Source of the DNA: Desarmillaria ectypa
Lineage: Eukaryota > Basidiomycota > Agaricomycetes > Agaricales > Physalacriaceae
Assembly: GCA_030407005.1 (NCBI GenBank)
Contig: JAUDYN010000004.1
Span: 2,728,001-2,792,000, forward strand
Direction: 5' to 3'
DNA: 64,000 nucleotides
The translations under genes and the position numbers were made by a program. The notes beneath the pieces are model-generated. The model was given only the letters and a program-made list of their open reading frames with translations. It was not told where the DNA came from and did not search any database. This document shows, piece after piece, positions 46,847 through 57,902 of the stretch (its first letter is position 1; each line of letters opens with the position of its first letter).

Positions 46847-47689
46847 TAAAAACGCCACCTTCTTTGATACAGCTCAGACGCTGCGGCGTCTCTGAGAAGA
46901 AGGAACGTTGTTGATGGCTCTACTGGAATTTCTCCGTAGATGGTCCGTTGTTGTAGTGTACAATAGCATGTACTCCCACGTAAGTAGTACTGAAGCTATA
47001 TACCCTGGTTGAGCTCCTTGAATTATACAAGTCAACGGTTTAGAGCTGTTGTACGAGACCAGAACCAACTTGAGCCGCCAAGAACTGTAACCAGTAATCT
47101 AGACACATGTATTATCTCTTTGGTGCCCAGAGATCGTACAACTCCTTGTCTGCGGGATCGAAACATGTCAAAAGCGCTGGGTCCGAGCGAACCAAGACCC
47201 TCCTGGTGGGAGTCCCCATGTGAAAGGATGAACGCGAAGCTTCTCGCGTGAGACGGCTGCTTATGCCAGAGTCGGAGAATGCGGTAGAGAGCGAAGGGGT
47301 ATTCTGATACGTTTTACCAAGGTCATTTGTCGACAAAAGCTTTCAGTGAATATTTCTTTACCTCATTTTGAGAAGAGACGTTCCTTGCACGGAGGGTAGA
47401 GTCTGGAGTGGCGGGGTCGTCTAGTTGTTGCTTAGTTACACAAACAGGATAAAGACGGTAGTAACATACTCGAGAAGGGGGGAGGGGGCGACGTGGAAAG
47501 CCGAGGCGAAGGCGAAACAGACATCACGGCGCGTCGACAGTCGACAATACGGAAAAGAAAAAACAAGTTGGCGAACATATGCTACAAAGCCGGCCGAAAA
47601 TGGATAAAGGCGTGACCCAGCTCTCGTGATTTTGTCACAACTCGTGAAGTCAGTTTCTCCACCTTTACCTTTAACCACCACCTCCAGCT
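46847..47689. other. Intergenic region upstream of VID27
   Basis: Only short frames; nothing recognised. The last 40 bp before the ATG are pyrimidine-rich. Confidence 0.5.
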
Positions 47690-50555
47690 ATGAATCTCTT
47701 CAAAAATCGTGGGTATCGTGATTTATCTGGGTTACATTCCACTGATATTATCCTGTAGTGCTGGGACGGGTCTGGCGTTCGTATTCCATCAAGCTGCATA
47801 ATTGATTACAGGCCACTGACTCTGAAGTCTTTTAGAGGATCCTAACGCTGCTGAAGGTACGTCAAACATGATTTGCCACTATATTATCGCAAACATTCCA
47901 TCGCAGTCGTGAAGATCTCGTCAGGCCAGCTCTATCTCATCCGACCTGGCAACATACGCTCATCTCGCGAATGCATGTACGACTCGATGCCCATTTCTGG
48001 TGCTCTCTATTTTAACCAGGACTCGGACAGATATAATGACGCCATGGCTACTATTCGCCGCATTCCAAGTGCTGAGCATAATTTCCATCTAGTGATCACT
48101 AGGGTGTATGAGGAGGGAGACCAGGAGCTACTAGAAGATGAAGATGAAAGTACGTCATTGCAGCCGTGTCTTTGTTTCTCGCAAACTGAATTCCGACTTT
48201 TACAGCTGATGAAGAACGCTCTTTTCTCATCGGAGATGAACTAGAGTTTCACTCGGGAGAGACCGATGGCGAACCTACGTTTATCTGGCGGGATCTCGAA
48301 GGAGACGTGGACGAGTTTTATGAATATGTGGCTACGAACACGAACGCCCCGATGAAAGTGTTCTTTGAGACATGCATGTATCGAGCCATGTATGAACGGA
48401 AGTATAAAGTCAACGGGGACAACATCTCAGAGAAGGAACTAGAGGAGTTCATATGGAAGTAAGCGCCCTTAAGGACTTCTGTTATTCGGCGGTTCAATCT
48501 CACCTTGTGTCATGCAGGCCACAGTCGAAGGCACCTACTTCAAAGAAGCATGAGACACACGACGATCCCTCTGCGACTCCCACACACGTTGTCTCCCAGG
48601 CAATCGCTAAGGGCAAGACGAAGGCCGAAGCCGTTAGCAAGGAGCCTGCTACGACGCTTTTCTCTTCCGAGGCTGAGTTGTGGTTGTGGTGTCCTGACGA
48701 GGTCCAAGATGATGGTAATGTTGGGGTGTTCTTTAATCAAGGGATCGTCATTGCCGAAGTCATCCAGCGCAAAGGCCAATACAAGTTTTGGTTAACGGCC
48801 AAAACAGATGATGACATTCTCCTCGCCCATGAAATTTCCGCAGATATGAACCATAGGTCGTCCACAAAGATGTTTTCTCTTACTTGGAATCACTGGGACG
48901 GTGAGGAGTCCTCAAGTTGGCTGGTCAAGTTTCCCCCGGATCCGGAGCTTTATAATTCGTTCTTCCAACTATTCCTTCAGGCGCTCTGGGAAACTAAATT
49001 CCAGAGTCCATTCTCAAAACAGAAGGTGCGAGACTTACCAATGCTCAACCGTGTATTATTTGACAAACCATATATAGGCGGAAGATCAAAGGTACATCTT
49101 TAGTGCTGACGAAGACGTTGTCATGATCGACATCGAAGATGAAGAGGAAGAAGAGGAAGAAGTATTGTCAGAATTAGAGCCTGAAGATGGTTCGATTTGC
49201 TGCTCATGTCGTTCGCGATAGATGTTTACTTATTATCCTTCTAGACTTCGATTCTGAAGGCGAAGAAGAAGAGGACGATGTGCCTTCTCAACTCCCAGGC
49301 GAGAAGAACTCGATGCTCATGGTCGGATACAAAGGAGACCGTTCGTATGTTTTGCGAGGCAACAAGATTGGAGTCTTCAACCATACTGCGGACCACAACA
49401 TCAAATATCATCTATCGATTGGCAACATAAGTACCACAGGGGGGAAAGCGTTTACGCCCAAGCATGTCAGTGATGTTTTGGTATACATGTTCACATGTCT
49501 GATGGTCTCGAAGGTTATGCTACACGAACAAGACTCGAAGATGATTTTGATGAATCCCGCAGACCCCAATTCCTTATATAACATGGACATTGAGCGCGGC
49601 AAGGTTGTGGAAGAGTGGAAGATTCACGACGACGTCACAGTTTCCCACATTGCCCCCGATAGCAAATTCGCTCAGACTACCCACGAGCAAACACTTGTGG
49701 GTGCGTCGCACAATGCGCTGTTCCGCATCGATCCCCGAGTCTCTGGCAAAAAGTTGGTCGACAGTCAATACAAGCAGTACGCGGGGAAGAACAAGTTCTC
49801 AGGCGTCGCCACGACCGCGGCAGGGAAGGTTGCGGTTGCAAGTGAGAAGGGTGATATACGGCTCTTTGATTCGATCGGGAAGAATGCGAAGACGGCACTG
49901 CCTCCACTGGGTGACCCCATCCTTGGTATTGATGTGACAGCCGATGGACGGTGGATTGTGGCGACGACTAAGACATATTTGTTGTTAATTGATACGCTTA
50001 TCGGGGAGGGGAAATGGCAGGGTAGCCTCGGCTTTGATCGGAGCTTCCCCGCAACCTCCAAGCCGATACCTAGACGGCTTCAGCTGAGGAGCGAGCATGT
50101 GGCCTACATGAACCATGACGTTTCGTTTACGCCGGCGAGGTAGGCGTGTTCCACTGTTCGTATCGGCGTAACTGACAAATCTTTATATGTAGGTTTAACC
50201 AAGGCGAAGGACAGTCCGAGAACGCGATCGTAACCTCAACTGGACAGTACATCGTGGCATGGGACTTTTCCAAAGTCAAGAAAGGAATGCTGGATCGATA
50301 TGAAATTAAGAAGTATGAAGACTTAGTCGTGCAGGACAACTTCAAGTTCGGCGACGATAAGGAGATTGTAAGGACTGTATTTGTTTCAGTGCATGTGTGC
50401 GGCGTACTGATTTGATTTAATCTTAGATTGTGGCGTTGCAGAATAACGTGCTGGCTGTGAACAAGAAGAGCCTGAGAAAGCCTACTCGGTACTCGTTATC
50501 CGGACAAGTCCTCAGTGCGCGAGGACATTCGAACATTGTCAATGCTCCGTACTGA
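47690..50555 (+). CDS. VID27: VID27 family protein (PH-like domain plus WD/propeller C-domain)
   Basis: Exons 47690-47708, 47759-47776, 47836-47856, 47907-48149, 48206-48458, 48518-49025, 49078-49189, 49245-49465, 49514-50139, 50193-50367 and 50427-50555 give about 774 residues, close to the family's usual length. It opens MNLFKNLLGRVWQDPNAAEV, assembled from three exons of 19, 18 and 21 nt. Family landmarks include ISSGQLYLIRPG, ELWLWCPDEVQDD, an acidic stretch around residues 385-415, NSMLMVGYKGDRSYVLRGNK, MLHEQDSKMILMNP and IGEGKWQGSLGF. Yeast Vid27 is linked to vacuolar degradation of fructose-1,6-bisphosphatase, but its molecular role is unclear. It ends NIVNAPY. Confidence 0.93.
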
Positions 50556-50845
50556 ACGCAAAGTCGGATGACTTACGAATTTATGGTTTGTTTTTCGCGT
50601 TATGATTTGTTATCTTTTACATCATTACATGTTTTCCCCTTGGATATCCTATATAGTAGTAAACAGTCTCGCAGCGAATGATTTAACATGTATCTCGACA
50701 GAGTATTACTAGCCTGTACTAATGATACAATGCATCATTATCGGCTTTGCGGCAGGCGAAACTGCAGGGATGAAGGAGTCGGAAGCTGAGGAAGATCAGT
50801 TACGGGCATGTAGGGCAGAGAAGGCACGACGCACGATATCCTTCG

Positions 50846-51477
50846 CTACTTCTGAAAAATCTTGGGGAAATTACCATCCCTGGCGTCGACATAGCGGCGG
50901 ATTCCCAGATGCCAACAAATGCGAGGAATGAGCAGGGTCATGCCGAGGCCTATTGTAGCCCATAACATTGGGCTCCAATTCCAGAAATCCCACTTCTGGT
51001 CACCCAGGGACCAAAGGGTTAGGTAGAGATGCATCAAGTCGCCGATTAATAGCGGGCAGAGCAAGGCAAAGGTAAACTTTTCCTGGAGAGCGGGGAAAGC
51101 ATGGAGGTGCTTGCGAACGGCAGAGAGGAGGAAGAAGTTGATGACGCCAACCAGCGCACATACGTGGGCAAGCTGTATGACAGTGACAAGACTGGCGCGC
51201 GGTAAGACGTCTGGCGGTGGCGAATCGGTAGGCCAGGCTGCTTGGCCATCATGAGTCTAGATGACAAGGTATCTCTGAGTGTGCTGTGAAAGACAGCAGA
51301 CAGATATGAAGCTCACGCTCTTCGGGTCACTAATAAATTCTGTGTCAGTGACGAGAAAGAGAGCCAGACAAGATATACATACGCCAATGCTCCAAAGAAA
51401 CCTAGGATGCAGAGAGTTGGCTCGTAGGCAGCAAATATAAAGTAATAAAAATCGGGGAGGGCAGACTTGGGGGGCAT
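50846..51477 (-). CDS. Four-TM membrane protein, DUF7704-like
   Basis: Exons (minus) 51383-51477, 51317-51329 (13 nt) and 50846-51256 give about 172 residues. Hydrophobic helices are predicted near residues 8-32, 60-80, 100-120 and 135-155. Start MPPKSALPDFYYFIFAAYEP and the loops DPKSTHDGQAAWP and LHAFPALQEKF match, as I recall, a common filamentous-fungal family (DUF7704) of unknown role. No catalytic motif is visible. The 13-nt middle exon is required to keep frame. Confidence 0.7.
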
Positions 51478-52658
51478 TGGCGAGCAAAGGAGCGACGGGG
51501 GAAGAATATGTACAAGACGTCCTGGATGAAGATAAAAGAGGCCTTTGATTGCCTTTGAAAAGGTGCTTCGGCTTAACGGGGCGCTCGAAAGCGACAGGCC
51601 AAATTGAAGGGCAGCCCTCTAAAAGATCGCCGAATGAGCATGGGTGTCACCTTCTGTCCCACGTAATCACCGGAATGTCATCAAATCAACCCCGGGCTCC
51701 GTCCCTAGCTTGCCCTCATGTGCCGTTATTTAGCCAAGCCAATCTCCCATCGAACCGGTTTTTCATCTTACATCCAGGTCCTCTTGGAATACCAAGGTTG
51801 CCCACTGTAGCGCTCCCATTCGTGTGTTTGCACCTAATGGCGAGGACCGAGATCAATGAGAGGATTATAATGCTCAATCAACGGATCGTCGATCCTAGGA
51901 GCATTGAGCTTCGCTTTCTTCTGACATTTTTTTTTGGCGGCGTATTATTATCAATCATGTATATGTATATGTATATTTAAACGGGTTGACCATGCGTTAC
52001 ACATGAAAAAACCTTTTCGTCGTTCTACCGAGGTTCTGCTGGGAGAAACCCTCTTTCACGCCAGATTCTCGGTAGTCCAAAGAAACGTCAGAAAGCAGGT
52101 TGATGGAGAGATTGACATGAGGCATTGCAGATCCCCTTCAGAAAAACGTTATTGCAGTCCCTCCCCTGGAAGATGTATAGGCGGCGTCTGTGACTTGAAT
52201 GAAATTGAGCCTTGGTACCTGTCTGGTGTCTGGCCTTTTCAATCTTGAATGTGATCTGTTCTCGTTCTCGTCCCATTTATGTAGCAGAGGCCTGGGTGAT
52301 TAATTCAACCATCTGGGATCAATTCAAATGTATCCTGGCGAGTACCGATCATTGAAAACTAATTTTCCCCTGCGTGCCGTCTCGGACCACTCGAGCTCCG
52401 CACCCTCAAGTTTCTCGGATAAACTATTGTACTCTTCATTGTACGTTCATCTTTGTCTAGCTTGTGCAACGATCACCATGTGCCTTTGACACATGATTGG
52501 GTGATTGCCGTATTTTCTGCGGTGATGTTGAAGGGGACGAACATAACCTCCATTTTTGAGTACTAATGTTGTAGTATGACGCATGCTAATAATAATAATA
52601 ATAAAATAGTATCCGAATACCGGGCCGAGTAGCCGGGTATTTGCTTCGACCTATTGCC
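51478..52658. other. Intergenic, two microsatellites
   Basis: A 143-codon plus-strand frame (51549-51980) has no family resemblance and ends in a TATATG repeat (51960-51975), so I do not call it. A (TAA)n repeat lies at 52587-52604, 55 bp before the FEX start. The rest is promoter for the two flanking genes. Confidence 0.55.
52587..52604. repeat. (TAA)n microsatellite
   Basis: Six tandem TAA units directly upstream of the fluoride exporter; simple repeat. Confidence 0.75.
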
Positions 52659-53849
52659 ATGGCTCAGACTGGACACAAGACACCCAGAGATTTATCCCCA
52701 GCACCTTCCATTGCCTCGATAGACCGCCCACCTGACATACATCAGGGGATTCCCATTTCAAAGATATACAAGCCGTATTCCATCCATGTCGTGGCGCTCC
52801 TCATTCCAGCTTCTATCCTCGGCCTCCTTGCGAGACTCGGATTAGAGGCACTTGCAACATATGATGGTCAGAGCATATTTCCATTGGCATACTCACAAGC
52901 CGTCGGCTGCCTCGTTATGGGTTTTGCCGTTCATCTGAAGGTATCCTTTGGCCAATTGTGGGTCTGTCTGCCTCTAAATTTGCCTTTCGTGGCTCATGTC
53001 TTGGTAGTTATGGACCACTGTATACTGCAGTGACCACAGGTGGGACTCAGCTATGTTTGTTTATATACATTCTGACGGACAGACAGGCTTCTGTGGCTCT
53101 CTGACTACCTTTTCAAGCTGGCAAATAGACATTTTCGAGTCATGGCTGAATTCGTCAGATTACCACAGAGGTGGCCTTCGTAATGTGCGTCTTTTTGTCG
53201 ATTCTTCCTATATACTTGTAGTAAATATCACCAGTTCATCGATGGCGTCGGCAAGACTGTTTTCACTCTCTCCATCTCGCTCGCTTCTCTTTCTTTCGGG
53301 TCCTATATCGCAAAGCTCGTGGCGCCACACCTCCCAAAGATTCCCCCACCAACCTTTATCATCCGCTATTCCATTTCTGCCGTGTGTGTCCTCATCTACG
53401 CTGCCACGTTCCCGCTGTACTTTCGGCTTGACCCCGATTTCAGACACCAAGCCACTTCGGCACTGCTTTTTGCCTTTCCCGGCGCCCTCACCCGCTACGT
53501 TCTATCGACGCAGTTGAACCCCTTACTGACATACTTCCCCCTGGGCACCTTCGCCGCAAATTCGCTTGCGACGGCCTTTCTAGCCACCTTTCATGTGTTA
53601 CAAAGAAAGACACCGAGCGTTTCGTGGTCTGCCTGCTCTACCCTGCAGGGCTTATCTGATGGGTATTGTGGGTGTCTGTCAACCATAAGTACGTTTGCAG
53701 TAGAGGTAAAGACACTGAAGCGGTGGGCCAATGTATGGTATGTCTTGGCTAGCTGGGTAACGGCTCAGCTGCTATTACTCGTCATCGTCGGTCCGGCTTT
53801 GCTTTCTCAGAATGTATCGGAACGGACGATGTGTTCCCTTGATCCTTGA
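52659..53849 (+). CDS. FEX1: Fluoride exporter FEX (two fused CrcB domains)
   Basis: Exons 52659-52957, 53008-53039, 53087-53184 and 53235-53849 give about 347 residues. Two CrcB units are visible: the first contains ARLGLEALATYDG, FPLAYSQAVGCLVMGF and the signature TTGFCGSLTTFSSWQ; the second contains FAFPGALTRYVLSTQLNPLL, FPLGTFAANSLATAFLATFH and the degenerate GYCGCLSTISTFAVEV. Eukaryotic FEX proteins are such inverted fusions and export fluoride across the plasma membrane, protecting against toxicity. The N-terminal 40 residues are cytosolic and Pro/Ser rich. The donor at 52958 rather than 52941 is needed for the YGPLYTAVTTG join. Confidence 0.93.
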
Positions 53850-55736
53850 ATGTTACTTTCTCATAATTGAATGCTGGACGGCATCTAGTGCACCCGCCCC
53901 TAGACCTGATGTCACTCACGTATACTTCTGTCATTAACGCAGGCGGATTCCCATCGATATGAAGAAGGTTCAGCTACATTCAGTTACAAAGGATCAACGT
54001 TATCGGTTCCGGATACCATCGCCGGTTGCGTGAGTGAGTTATTGTTGTCGGGCAAAGTCTACCCGCTCCAAACCCATTGGTCTTTCCCAGGCGTTCCAAC
54101 TATACAGATTTTAGGTTAACGCCGCCCTTCAGCACCAAGGCAGCTGTCTTGGCGTATAACTTCTACGAGCGGCGCTGATACCAGAAGTTTTAGGATAACG
54201 GGTTGGTCAGAGTGCCAGCATGGAATACTATACGTTCTCCACCAAGTATACACGGTGATTAGCAACGCCTGGCGATGTCTACAAAGCCATTGTAGACCAT
54301 ACCCACTAGGCTGTCTGAGGAAACTCTTAAAAATTACATCCGGTTCTTGGGGACACCGGCACTACAAGAAGCTTTGGTAAGTGAAACACTCGACTAATCT
54401 CGGCGAAAGGACAATTGTGTAGAGAAATTTTCCTGCGCTTCCTAGGATGATGGTGAGAGTGTGGGGGAGGAACTGGACCCGATATCTGTTATTTCCTGTA
54501 GGTGAACCGTGACGGGCCGAGGGGTCGATTGATGTTTCTGTGTGGAACAGAGAAATAGACATGTGTCAATTTCACTGTCTGGAATCCGAACGCCTCGTTG
54601 AATGACGAAAGACCTGGAGCCGGTGCGCTGGAGGCATGATTTTCTCTGCTCTGCCCTGCCTGCCAAACGAATTCTTCTGGCTATATCATTAATTATTGTG
54701 GATTAGCCATGCGACGGACCAAGGTGGGAGAACCTCGGGGAGAAAGAAACAGATAGACGTGGTCGAGCCGTCTTTGTGCTTACCTATGAAATGCTTCAAT
54801 ATTTCAAGAACACTATGCATGATGTATATTCGGTACTAGTATTCTAATTAATGTTCCGACGGCTAAATCTCGCAAAGATAGCTGCCCTGACCAATAATGG
54901 CCCACTTCTTCAGCCAAAGGGCAAATTTTACAGCTGACGCTGACGCAGTCGGGCTGGAGGGTTCATGTTAATTATGCGCGATGTTAACATCTCTCAACTA
55001 CTGAGATAGTACTATGTACACATTGAAGGTCATTGTCTGATATTTGCCTTCTTCGATCTTGATTGACGTGCCCAAGCATGCTTGGCTCAACTGCACTTGT
55101 GATTTAAACTTGGTTCTATTTCTTAGTTCTTTCCTTCTGTATTTCATAGATCATCCTCATCAAAGTATCGGCAATTATACCCAATCAATCTCTTGGGTTC
55201 TACCATAATCTTCTGAGGCCACCGCGGTCGATATCTTGTTATTGCTCTAGAGTTCGTCTACAGGACTCCACCCGGGCCCGGGCTATAGAGGATGCGAGCC
55301 TTTTCGCTTCCAGTAACTTTAAGAATTTCTCCCAAGTCGCGCTTGGTATCCTCAGGAGACGTCAAACTCAGAAAATATCACAAACTTGTCGAGGAAAGAT
55401 TAGCGTTAGAAATGAGGATCAGGCGAATCAGAATGTTCCCTGTCGTCTATATATGGAGAGGTTTCTTCCCTCGCACTGATAAGCGACAGTCATGCCCCTC
55501 GTGAAAGTTGAAACCCAGCAGGCAGAGGCAGCAGAAAGGATTGCTTGCGGCCAACGTGGAGAGCATCCTGCCCCACGAGCACCATCTGGGTACAGTATAT
55601 ATCAGCACTGGATTGGCTGCAGGAAAACAAAAAAGCACCAAGTACCCAGGAATTTGTCTGATCGGAGTTTCAATACATCGTTCCCACTCACAGCGTCGTG
55701 CCCTTGTCTCGCAAACGTTCGTTCGTTCCCTACTAG
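53850..55736. other. Intergenic region, about 1.9 kb, no gene recognised
   Basis: Short frames on both strands carry no motif I know. The last 300 bp are promoter and leader of the CK2 subunit gene. No repeat or tRNA was seen. Confidence 0.55.
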
Positions 55737-57383
55737 ATGCCTCGGAACCCCATACAAGTGGACACTGTACCAGCGGATGCAGAGCTAGAGGAAGAAGAGG
55801 ACGGTACTGGCGAGGGCGACGAAATCATGGAGGAAGTCGATGACCAAGAGGACGGCTACAGTGAGTATTCCTTCCTTTAGTCTTTCCACCAATCCTTCCA
55901 TTGGCATTACCATTCCAATGATATAGTTTGAAATCTTAATGGCTACTTTTTTTTGTTATGATTCACTTACAGCTTCGTCAACACCCACTTCAACAGTCAC
56001 TTGGATCAGTTGGTTCTGCTCCCTACCGGGCCACGAGTTTTTCTGCGAAGTTACAGAGGAATTCATAGAGGATGATTTCAATTTGACGGGCTTGAATACG
56101 ATGGTGCCGTTCTGGAAGGAGGCGATGGAGATGGTCCTCGATGTAGAACCAGGTGCGTCGTCATGCTCGGTAACCTTTTTCACACTTGGAGCTGACGACA
56201 AACGGCCCCGTAGACGAGGACGCCACTAAAATTCCCGATGTATCGATTGTAGAGTCATCTGCGGAGATGTTATACGGACTTGTTCATCAACGGTACATCC
56301 TGACTCGCGCCGGGCTGCAAGCGATGGTACGATAGAGCTCTTCACGGAGGAGTCGCGCGATTATTGACTTGCTATGCTTCCCGAATAGGTCGACAAATAC
56401 GAAAATAACACTTTTGGGACGTGTCCGCGCGTTTACTGCCGGTCAATGAACGTCGTGCCCTGTGGCCGTTCAGATTTGCCTGGTCTCGACACCGTGAAGC
56501 TCTTCTGTCCCAATTGCAACGATACCTACGTGCCCCCAAGTAGCCGTTTCCAAGGCGTCGATGGTGCATTGTTTCCTTCCTGGCTTTGGTTGCAAAATCG
56601 TACTAATCATTTCTTTTCTAGGTGCCTTCTTTGGGACAACTTTCGCGCATCTCTTCTTCCAAAGCTACCGAGAACTTGCCCCTGCACCCTTTTACAAGCC
56701 TATGTCGTCCGGGAGCTCTTCAACGTCACCTAAAAGTAGCAATGGTTCGAGTGTTCCGGCGTTTGTGAACCCCAATCCTCATGGCGGACAGAAGCGTGCG
56801 GAAGGGAGTGTTTACGTGCCTAAAATTTATGGTTTCAAGGTCAGCGAGCGGGCAAAGAGTGGGCCGCGTATGAAGTGGCTACGAATGCGTCCAGAAAGTC
56901 CAGAAGAACTAGATATGGTTGATTGGCGGGGAAGGTGGATAAATGGTGATTATGATGGTGAAGGTGATGACGACGAAGAGGAAGAAGACAGACAAATGGA
57001 AGACTTTGACCCGGTATTTTTCCCTGTTTTGAATGTCGATTCTCCCTTTTTTGAGACGCTTGCATTCTTAGGATGCTATAGATGAAGATGACGAGGAAGA
57101 GGAAGAGGAGGAAGAGGAGGAGGTACCCAACGTGATGCAAGGACAGCAACGATATGGACGAAGGGTAGCGGACATTATCTCGGCCCAAAGCATGTCACAT
57201 TCTGCGCGGACTTCTCCCACTTCTAGCGTTGCGCCTCGTACACCGAAGGAGTCTCCACGGGTGAACCCATCGTTGTACGTCGCATCGCCACCAATCAGAC
57301 TGGGGCTTCCTGGAGGGCAGGTGCGCATGGTACGGCAGTATGCTCCTCGCTTGGAGATGCTGCCTCCGACTGCGCAGGTTTGA
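55737..57383 (+). CDS. CKB1: Casein kinase 2 regulatory (beta) subunit with acidic extension
   Basis: Exons 55737-55860, 55973-56152, 56214-56326, 56389-56563, 56622-57013 and 57072-57383 give about 431 residues, twice the animal CK2beta. Residues 1-41 are acidic; the CK2beta fold begins [19 protein letters not shown] and includes EDDFNLTGL. The zinc finger has Cys151, Cys156, Cys179 and Cys182, exactly the 5-23-3 spacing of CK2beta, with the acidic-loop DLPG between. After [12 protein letters not shown] come long additions: a Ser-rich linker, [18 protein letters not shown], and a run of Asp/Glu (about residues 310-350), then a basic Ser/Pro tail. It assembles the CK2 tetramer. The first intron is 112 nt, longer than its neighbours. 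Confidence 0.95.
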
Positions 57384-57902
57384 CTAATTCGTTTGGTACA
57401 TATTTTTTCTTTGTTCTTTCCACCATTCTATCTTGTATACACCCGTTTATTTCGCTGCAAGATACCATCCCCAATCCTGTAGGCTCTAAAACGATCAGGA
57501 ATATCATTTAGCTCTGCTTCCTTTTTTATCATATCCCCTTAGCCCTTGGGTTCGTGTGCTCATCCAAAACGTAGTTACTGGTCCGGTAAGTGCTATTGCA
57601 TTCTTTTGGGTAAAGACGTTGACCGCCCTCTTCCGTGCGAGGTCCGCATGAATACCAGTACTCTCTAGACCCTCTATCGACGCGCCGTTCCTTGCAGATC
57701 ACCTCTACGGCATACCAGATTCTGGCAAGCGCGCACTGAGAATCAGTTCATCATTTTCAATCTGATGATCGGACCTAGTCCGCAGTCGGATCTAGTCTTA
57801 TCTGATAAGGCACGTTTGATAATCTAAACGGACGGAATAGGCATTTTGACGGCATAAAAGCTTGACGCAATCATGCTCTTCTTTTCTCAACCCTACCCCC
57901 CA
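57384..57902. promoter_or_regulatory. Upstream region of the siderophore transporter
   Basis: It contains an ATCTGATAA element at 57800-57808 (separate entry) and two further GATC/GATA-like sites around 57760-57790. An alternative ATG for the transporter is at 57873. No gene seen. Confidence 0.5.
57800..57808. promoter_or_regulatory. Iron-type GATA site ATCTGATAA
   Basis: This is a perfect match to ATCWGATAA, the published binding site of fungal iron-repressing GATA factors of the Urbs1/SreA type. It lies 95 bp before the 57903 start of a siderophore-iron transporter, where repression by iron would be expected. Binding is inferred. Confidence 0.65.

Noticed and set aside
51549..51980. 143-codon plus-strand frame
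   Set aside because: No motif, ends inside a TATATG microsatellite and overlaps the promoter of the divergent four-TM gene.
57090..57121. GAGGAA repeat as a regulatory purine tract
   Set aside because: It is in-frame coding sequence for the acidic run of the CK2 beta subunit.
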